Positions 54,969 to 64,000 of a stretch of DNA of 64,000 bases are shown one piece after another. The notes below the pieces were generated by a model. The model had not been told where the DNA came from, did not search any database, and saw only the letters and a list, made by a program, of their open reading frames with translations. The stretch comes from Peribacillus simplex NBRC 15720 = DSM 1321 (GTDB lineage: Bacteria > Bacillota > Bacilli > Bacillales > DSM-1321), in contig NZ_CP017704.1 in the NCBI RefSeq assembly GCF_002243645.1, positions 2,493,501-2,557,500 on the forward strand, read 5' to 3'. Both the position numbers and the translations under genes were made by a program. How positions within the stretch are numbered: the first letter of the stretch is position 1; every line of letters begins with the position of its first letter.

Positions 54969-55617
54969 TATTCCAAACAACGCCGTCATTACGATAGCGG
55001 GGACGGTTGGCGTAGGAAAATCGACCATGACCAACGCGTTAGCCGATGCCCTTCAATTTAGGACATCCTTTGAAAAGGTTGATACGAACCCCTACCTGGA
55101 TAAGTTTTACGATGATTTTAATCGTTGGAGTTTCCACCTGCAAATCTATTTCCTCGCTGAACGGTTTAAAGAGCAAAAAAAAATCTTCGAATATGGAGGA
55201 GGTTTTATCCAAGACCGTTCCATTTATGAAGACACAGGGATATTTGCAAAAATGCATTATGAAAAAGGCACGATGAATGATGTGGACTACGAAACATATA
55301 CAAGTCTTTTCAACGCCATGGTAATGACGCCATACTTCCCGCACCCTGATTTACTTATCTATCTCGAAGGTTCGCTGGATGATATCCTCGACCGGATCCA
55401 AGAGCGTGGCCGTCCAATGGAGCAGCATACCCCAATAGAATATTGGCAGGAAATGCATGGCCGTTACGAAGAATGGATTGATCAATTCAACGCCTGCCCT
55501 GTCCTTCGATTAAATATAAATGAATATGACCTTATGCAGGATGAAGCAAACATCGAACCGCTTATCAAACGGATTGCCGAATATATGGAGCAAACCAAGT
55601 TGTTACGAAATGTGTAA
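54946..55617 (+). CDS. dck: Deoxyadenosine/deoxycytidine kinase
   Basis: Dck phosphorylates deoxyadenosine and deoxycytidine. The 223-residue protein has P-loop AGTVGVGKST (about 18-27), NPYLDKFYDDFNRWSFHLQ, QDRSIYEDTGIF and ERGRPME. It is a paralogue of dgk next door, and the distinct sequence signatures assign each one. A bidirectional terminator follows. Confidence 0.94.
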   Translation: MNLRKKYNIPNNAVITIAGTVGVGKSTMTNALADALQFRTSFEKVDTNPYLDKFYDDFNRWSFHLQIYFLAERFKEQKKIFEYGGGFIQDRSIYEDTGIFAKMHYEKGTMNDVDYETYTSLFNAMVMTPYFPHPDLLIYLEGSLDDILDRIQERGRPMEQHTPIEYWQEMHGRYEEWIDQFNACPVLRLNINEYDLMQDEANIEPLIKRIAEYMEQTKLLRNV

Positions 55618-55622
55618 AACAG

Positions 55623-55652
55623 AAAAACCACCGGTTATCCGGTGGTATTTTA
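55623..55652 (+). terminator. Terminator after dck
   Basis: ACCACCGG pairs with CCGGTGGT around TTAT, followed by ATTTT; A residues on the other side make it usable on both strands, ending also the tRNA-Ser transcript. Confidence 0.88.
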
Positions 55653-55738
55653 ATATATTAGAAAACAAAAATTCCGTTACATATCTGTAACGGAATTCAT
55701 CGATATCCAATTTATGCGCTGTGGTTATTAATAAGTTA

Positions 55739-55831
55739 TGGAGGAGGTAGAGGGATTCGAACCCCCGCGGGATTTGACTCCCCTGTCGGTTTTCAAGACC
55801 GATCCCTTCAGCCGAACTTGGGTATACCTCC
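55739..55831 (-). tRNA. tRNA-Ser (TGA)
   Basis: The class II tRNA with a long variable arm has acceptor GGAGGTA pairing with TACCTCC, anticodon loop CTTGAAA with TGA, T-loop TTCGAAT and an encoded CCA. By this alignment the discriminator base is T. It follows serS, as in B. subtilis. Confidence 0.95.
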
Positions 55832-55916
55832 GTATCAACATTTATTATATTACATGGATTTAAAATTAAAGTCAAGCCCTCTATAAAGTTTTTTAAAATA
55901 ATTTTCAAACTTAGAT

Positions 55917-55958
55917 AAAAAGGAGAATCAGCCTCTTTAATCGGAAGCTGATTCCTTT
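55917..55958 (-). terminator. Terminator after serS
   Basis: On the minus strand AAGGAATCAGC pairs with GCTGATTCTCCTT around a loop of about 14 bases, followed by TTT. It overlaps the region just after the stop codon. Confidence 0.82.
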
Positions 55959-55962
55959 TGAC

Positions 55963-57240
55963 TTACGGTTTAATGACTTCCGCACCGCGCATATATGGAC
56001 GTAATACTTCAGGAATGATAACACTGCCATCTTCCTGCTGATAATTTTCCAAAAGGGCTGCGACTGTACGTCCGATTGCCAAACCTGATCCATTTAGAGT
56101 ATGGACGTGTTCCGGTTTACCTTTTGCATCACGTCTGAAGCGGATATTGGCCCGTCTAGCCTGGAATGCTTCAAAGTTACTGCAAGAAGAAATTTCGCGG
56201 TACGTTCCATAACTCGGGATCCAAACCTCGATATCATACTTTTTAGCAGCAGTGAAACCAAGATCTCCCGTACACATGCTTAGCACTCGGTATGGAAGAC
56301 CTAGCAATTGAAGGACCTTTTCCGCATGACCTGTAAGGTTTTCCAATTCTGCATAAGAATCTTCCGGCTTCACGAACTTCACTAATTCAACTTTATTGAA
56401 CTGGTGCTGACGAATTAACCCGCGTGTATCACGACCAGCAGATCCTGCCTCTGAACGGAATGAAGCGCTGTATGCCGCATAGCTTATCGGTAGATCGTCC
56501 GTGCTCATGATTTCATCACGATGGAAGTTTGTCACCGGGACTTCAGCTGTAGGAATCAAGAAGTAATCGTCACTTTCAATACGGAAAGCATCCTCTTCGA
56601 ATTTTGGCAATTGACCTGTGCCAGTCATGCTTGCACGGTTCACCATATATGGTGGCAGCATTTCTTCATATCCGTGTTCCTCAACATGAAGGTCTAACAT
56701 AAAGCTAATTAAAGCACGCTCTAATCGAGCACCAAGACCCCTATAAAATACAAATCGGCTTCCGGTCACTTTTGCTGCCCGTTCAAAATCCAGGATGCCT
56801 AGATCTCCAGCAACATCCCAGTGCGGTTTCGGTTCGAACTTGAATTCCGGTAACTCTCCCCATTTACGGATTTCGACATTATCGTCTTCCGTCTCACCAA
56901 CAGGCACACTTTCATGCGGAATATTCGGAATGGAAAGAAGTAATGTTTCTAACTGGGCTTCCACTTCACGAAGTTCATCATCGAATCCTTTGATACGGTC
57001 ACCAACTTCACGCATTTCAGCAATCAACTGATCTGCATCTTTTTTCTCCCGTTTCAATACCGCCACTTGCTGTGAAACTTCATTTCTTTGGCTTTTCAAC
57101 TTTTCCGTATCAGCAATCAAAGTCCGACGCTTTACATCCAGTTCCTCGAATTTACCTAAATCGGTTAAATCTTCTCCTCTAAATTGCAATACACGCTTCA
57201 CTTCTTCAAAATTATTTCTTACATATTTCAAATCCAACAT
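55963..57240 (-). CDS. serS: Seryl-tRNA synthetase
   Basis: The 425-residue class II synthetase has an N-terminal coiled-coil arm (about 25-105) that holds the tRNA-Ser long arm, and motifs 2 and 3 in the catalytic domain ([40 protein letters not shown]). The ATG at 57240 follows AAGGAGG; the frame opens 15 codons earlier within the leader. Expression is set by the T-box leader upstream, and its cognate tRNA-Ser is encoded downstream. Confidence 0.98.
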   Translation of the reverse strand: MLDLKYVRNNFEEVKRVLQFRGEDLTDLGKFEELDVKRRTLIADTEKLKSQRNEVSQQVAVLKREKKDADQLIAEMREVGDRIKGFDDELREVEAQLETLLLSIPNIPHESVPVGETEDDNVEIRKWGELPEFKFEPKPHWDVAGDLGILDFERAAKVTGSRFVFYRGLGARLERALISFMLDLHVEEHGYEEMLPPYMVNRASMTGTGQLPKFEEDAFRIESDDYFLIPTAEVPVTNFHRDEIMSTDDLPISYAAYSASFRSEAGSAGRDTRGLIRQHQFNKVELVKFVKPEDSYAELENLTGHAEKVLQLLGLPYRVLSMCTGDLGFTAAKKYDIEVWIPSYGTYREISSCSNFEAFQARRANIRFRRDAKGKPEHVHTLNGSGLAIGRTVAALLENYQQEDGSVIIPEVLRPYMRGAEVIKP

Positions 57241-57282
57241 TTTCAGTTCCTCCTTAATATTTTGATGATTTATCAAAGAACG

Positions 57283-57525
57283 CAAAAAACTCCCGTCCCC
57301 TGAAGAAGGGACGAGAGTTAACCCGCGTTGCCACCCTAGTTGAAGGCCTACAAAAAGCGCCTACCACTTATCACGATAACGGCTTTTAACCGAAAGTATT
57401 TACTGACCCAAAAGGCTTTCCATACTCTGCTCCAGGAGGGATTCACAAAACTCTCACACCGATTTCCACCAGCCATCGGCTCTCTATAGAAAGAAATACT
57501 TGTTACTATTTCCTGTCATTGCTTT
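57283..57525 (-). promoter_or_regulatory. T-box leader of serS
   Basis: The minus-strand RNA shows the T-box AGGGTGGCAACGCGGG at 57321-57337 and, right after it, a terminator stem (ACTCTCGTCCC/GGGGACGGGAGT) with TTTTTT. Upstream is a long stem I region with GAGAGCCGATGG and the AGTA-like elements. Uncharged tRNA-Ser should stabilise the antiterminator and switch serS on. I did not assign the specifier codon. The stretch 57525-57597 is A/T-rich with no gene. Confidence 0.92.
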
Positions 57526-57597
57526 CTTATATAATCAGATTGTTTTCCATAATGTACTATAATTTTATACATTTCGCAACCGTTTTATACGCGAAAC

Positions 57598-58917
57598 TTA
57601 AAACCAGCCTTTAACAGTAGAAGCTACACTGCTCCATACGTCACCAAAGAATCCGCCAACCGCTCGCATTGATAATACGAACCAGTTTGCCTTTTCAACA
57701 GATTCGGCAGCTACGACGTTAACCTTAACTGGATCTCCGTTAATGTACCCGTAATCTTCTCCTTTTTTAGGAGTGACTGTGATGTAACCTAGCTTCTCAC
57801 CTTTTTTGATTGGTGCAGTAATCTTACCATCATCATTCAATTTATTTTTATCGATCACTAAATCTGTTTTATAGTTATCTTTCTCACCATTTTCAACAAG
57901 TAGCTCGATTGCCTTTTCAGATTGAATCTTAACGTTTTTTTCCTTGCCTTTTACTACTGAAAGTGTTTCTTTCCCTTTCACCTGGTAATTGGCTGGAAGT
58001 GCTTTTTCCTTTTTAAAGGTCGCATAAGCATAGTTCATAAGCTTAGTGCTATCTGCAAAACGTTCGTTTTTATTAGTGGACTTCATAACCACCGTAATAT
58101 AGCGCTGACCGTCCTGGATAACCGTCCCTGTATGTCCATAACCGGCAAAGTCGGTAGATCCCGTTTTCAGTCCATCTACGCCTTTATATTCAAATATCAG
58201 ACCTGGCAGCATCCAGTTGAAGTTCGGATATTCTTTTCCATCACGGAACTTCAATTTAGGAATGCTGGCGATTTTTAACACTTCCGGATAATCGTTTATT
58301 AAACGATAAGCAAGAAGAGCAGTATCTTTTGCTGTCATGATATTTTCATCATCTGCACTACCGGAAGGATATTGCCCTAATAAATCGGAGTTATTCAAAC
58401 CGCTGGCATTAACGAATTTATGGTGTTTCAAGCCTAATTCCTTTGCTTTTTCGTTCATTAACTTAACGAAACTCTTTTCACTTCCGGAAACTAGCTGTGC
58501 TAAAGCTACTGTTGCCGCATTTCCAGAATAGACGGCCATAGCTTGATATAGTTCCTTAACTGTATAATCTTCACCTTCTGTTAACCCAACATTCGACAAA
58601 TTAGGTGCTTTTGAAAGGTCATGTACGTATTTATTTATTTTAACTTTTTGATCCCAACTGATTTTCCCATTTTCAATTGACTCCATTATGATGTACTCGG
58701 TCATCATTTTTGACATGGATGCAATCCCTAATACTTTATCGGCATTTTTTTCATACACGATTTGTCCTGTTTCACCATCAATGATGATGGCTGCCTCTGC
58801 TTTTAAACCTAAATTATCAGATTCAGCAACAGCTTCCCCCGGTTGATAGGCAAATTGCGACATAACAAGAACTAAAACAAAAGTGAAAATGAGGGTCATC
58901 TTGCTGATTTTTTTCAA
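57598..58917 (-). CDS. dacA: D-alanyl-D-alanine carboxypeptidase DacA (PBP5)
   Basis: DacA trims the terminal D-alanine from peptidoglycan stem peptides. The 439-residue protein has a signal peptide (about 1-31), active serine S67 in SMSK (S67-K70), YSGN (about 127-130), the KTGS motif (about 235-238), a C-terminal beta domain (PBP5_C) and an amphipathic anchor helix at the end. Length and motifs are standard. It lies after guaB; the usual next genes pdxST are absent. Confidence 0.97.
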   Translation of the reverse strand: MKKISKMTLIFTFVLVLVMSQFAYQPGEAVAESDNLGLKAEAAIIIDGETGQIVYEKNADKVLGIASMSKMMTEYIIMESIENGKISWDQKVKINKYVHDLSKAPNLSNVGLTEGEDYTVKELYQAMAVYSGNAATVALAQLVSGSEKSFVKLMNEKAKELGLKHHKFVNASGLNNSDLLGQYPSGSADDENIMTAKDTALLAYRLINDYPEVLKIASIPKLKFRDGKEYPNFNWMLPGLIFEYKGVDGLKTGSTDFAGYGHTGTVIQDGQRYITVVMKSTNKNERFADSTKLMNYAYATFKKEKALPANYQVKGKETLSVVKGKEKNVKIQSEKAIELLVENGEKDNYKTDLVIDKNKLNDDGKITAPIKKGEKLGYITVTPKKGEDYGYINGDPVKVNVVAAESVEKANWFVLSMRAVGGFFGDVWSSVASTVKGWF

Positions 58918-59015
58918 TTTCCAATACCTCCAACTTTTAAGCTAATCTCTATAACAAAGAAGAAACTTTATGTAATTCCCTTGACACCTTGTCTAGTTTA
59001 TCACAGAAAAAATAA

Positions 59016-59058
59016 AAAAAATAGACAGAGTAATCGCAGACTCTGTCTATTTTAACAA
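59016..59058 (-). terminator. Terminator after guaB
   Basis: On the minus strand AATAGACAGAGT pairs with ACTCTGTCTATT around an eight-base loop, followed by eight T residues. Confidence 0.92.
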
Positions 59059-59090
59059 TAAATTTTAATGACGATTATATGTTAAATTCA

Positions 59091-60616
<1,526 letters not shown>

Positions 60617-60665
60617 GAAGAGAAATAAAAGTTTGATTATTCTATTAATTTGGAGGATAGCTGCA

Positions 60666-61631
60666 ATGCCTGAAAACAATGATAATTTCGATAAATATAC
60701 ACCTTTTTTTTCCGCATCTTCCTCACAACTTTTTTTACAAAAATGTTACACGCATGAAAAAATAGCAGAAGCGGAAATAAAAAGTTACGATAATTGTTAT
60801 CCATTTATTTACCATCTTGAACACGCTAAAACTTATTATAATCAGGCTGCCATTGCACCACTTTCCATACAACCAATCCTAACATTTTATGGATTCGCCC
60901 AATTGTTAAAGGCTTGTCTGCTCACGATTGATCCTAACTATCCGGAATCAACTTCAATGCTTGCCCATGGGGTAACTACGAGAAAAAAGAAAAAACAACA
61001 ATATGAATTTTTAAAGGACGAAGTGAAAACGCAAAAGAATGGACTTTTCACCTGCATTGCCGAGAAGTTATTTCATATCAAACATCTGGAAGGTGAAAAA
61101 TTTTCCATGGGAACACTATTGAAGGAAATCCCAGACATGACAAACTTTACATTGTCGATTTCCAAGAAAAATTTCGTCGCCATGTTACCCTCTTCGAATG
61201 GTTTTCAATTACCCTCAGCCGTATTGGATAGCTATCAAATGTCCAGCAGTCGATTGGAAGAGTTTTTGAAAGCTAAAACGAATCAAGTTAACAGTATTTC
61301 AGAAGCTTCTGGGACACTGCATTTAAAAACAGATGGCATTCCAATTCATAATGCCACTTCCCCCATACGGTATAATTTGGAAGAAGGACAGTTCATGCTA
61401 TCACTAAATAAAGATTCGTCAGCTTTTTCATTACCTGAACTTTTGATCCATTATTTGATTTCTTATAATCTTAGCATAATAGCTCGTTATGAAACAGAAT
61501 GGTGGGCAGAGCTGCTGAAAACCATGCCTAATGACGATTACCCTTGCATTGTACAATTCCTTAAAATAAGCCAAGCTAAGGTGCCATTCTTAATATTTGA
61601 ATGGATTAAGTCCGAGAGGTTCCACTTTTGA
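60666..61631 (+). CDS. yaaC: YaaC family protein of unknown function
   Basis: The 321-residue protein is the YaaC family member found divergent from guaB in Bacilli. The ATG at 60666 has GGAGG nine bases upstream. The sequence is helical and rich in aromatic residues (YNQAAIAPLSIQPILTFYGF; LLIHYLISYNLSIIARYE), with no membrane segment I trust and no catalytic motif. A lysine-rich patch (RKKKKQQY) lies at about 105. It converges with the second rRNA operon. Confidence 0.85.
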   Translation: MPENNDNFDKYTPFFSASSSQLFLQKCYTHEKIAEAEIKSYDNCYPFIYHLEHAKTYYNQAAIAPLSIQPILTFYGFAQLLKACLLTIDPNYPESTSMLAHGVTTRKKKKQQYEFLKDEVKTQKNGLFTCIAEKLFHIKHLEGEKFSMGTLLKEIPDMTNFTLSISKKNFVAMLPSSNGFQLPSAVLDSYQMSSSRLEEFLKAKTNQVNSISEASGTLHLKTDGIPIHNATSPIRYNLEEGQFMLSLNKDSSAFSLPELLIHYLISYNLSIIARYETEWWAELLKTMPNDDYPCIVQFLKISQAKVPFLIFEWIKSERFHF

Positions 61632-61676
61632 TCCTTCCAACAACCAATTGGTGAATTGATCTGTTCCGAAACGACG

Positions 61677-61706
61677 AAAAAAGACCAGCCGGATGGCTGA
61701 TCTTTT
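61677..61706 (-). terminator. Terminator of the second rRNA operon
   Basis: On the minus strand GATCAGCC pairs perfectly with GGCTGGTC around ATCC, followed by six T residues. It differs from the first operon's copy by one base in the stem and can also act on yaaC. Confidence 0.93.
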
Positions 61707-61711
61707 AAATG

Positions 61712-61827
<116 letters not shown>

Positions 61828-61890
61828 CATATCAGGAACGTTGTTCCTTCAAAACTAGATAATAAGAAGGTATTTCATTTTTTTAAAGCG

Positions 61891-64000
<2,110 letters not shown>

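Overview
The window is a chromosomal segment of an endospore-forming member of the Bacillaceae. Its backbone follows, almost gene for gene, the origin-proximal region known from Bacillus subtilis, running from tilS-side yabT through to guaB-yaaC, but it is shown here in reverse. Most genes lie on the minus strand, so replication should travel from right to left, with the origin (dnaA, gyrAB) expected beyond the right edge. The gene content and low G+C coding style suit a Bacillus or Peribacillus-type organism. The species cannot be fixed from the sequence alone.

Layout from left to right. 0-4.2 kb: yabT (cut by the window edge), yabS and spoIIE. 4.4-4.7 kb: a plus-strand tRNA-Met/tRNA-Glu unit. 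4.8-10.2 kb: yabR, divIC, yabQ, yabP, rqcP (yabO), yabN and yabM. 10.4-16.7 kb: spoVT, mfd, fin, pth and ctc. 16.8-20.7 kb: a sulfonate-use operon, ssuA-ssuD-ssuC-ssuB, inserted between ctc and prs, where B. subtilis has nothing. 20.7-30 kb: prs, glmU, a decayed gene remnant, spoVG, ridA, purR, ispE, sspF, veg, yabG, rsmA and rnmV. 30-35 kb: a G5/3D cell-wall protein, tatD and metG. 35.3 kb: abrB on the plus strand. 35.7-43.5 kb: rsmI, yazA, yabB, yabA, ricT, holB, yaaR, darA, tmk, yaaO and csfB. 43.6-49 kb: a complete 16S-Ile-Ala-23S-5S rRNA operon with two promoters. 49-53.4 kb: bofA, yaaL, recR, ebfC, dnaX, SRP RNA and tadA. 53.5-55.6 kb: yaaI, dgk and dck on the plus strand. 55.7-60.6 kb: tRNA-Ser, serS with its T-box leader, dacA and guaB. 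60.7 kb: yaaC. 61.7-64 kb: the 3' part of a second rRNA operon.

The genes fall into a few working groups. Replication and repair: dnaX, holB, yabA, recR, ebfC, mfd, tmk. Translation and RNA maturation: metG, serS, pth, rsmA, rsmI, rnmV, tadA, trmN6, ricT, rqcP, SRP RNA, rRNAs and tRNAs. Nucleotide metabolism: guaB, prs, dgk, dck, purR. Sporulation: spoIIE, yabP/yabQ, spoVT, fin, spoVG, yabG, sspF, csfB, bofA, ricT, abrB. Several sporulation and stress promoters can be read directly: sigma-E before yabP, sigma-B before ctc, sigma-H before spoVG, sigma-K before yabG, sigma-F before csfB, and tandem Spo0A boxes before abrB.

No CRISPR array, insertion sequence, prophage or recognisable new defence system was found. 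The most useful leads are an unclassified leader RNA with a long hairpin before ssuA, the inserted ssu operon itself, a frameshifted gene remnant between spoVG and glmU, the absence of pdxST, xpaC-yaaN and yaaH from their usual positions, the permuted von Willebrand A fold in YabS, and two rRNA operons in direct orientation flanking an 18-kb block.
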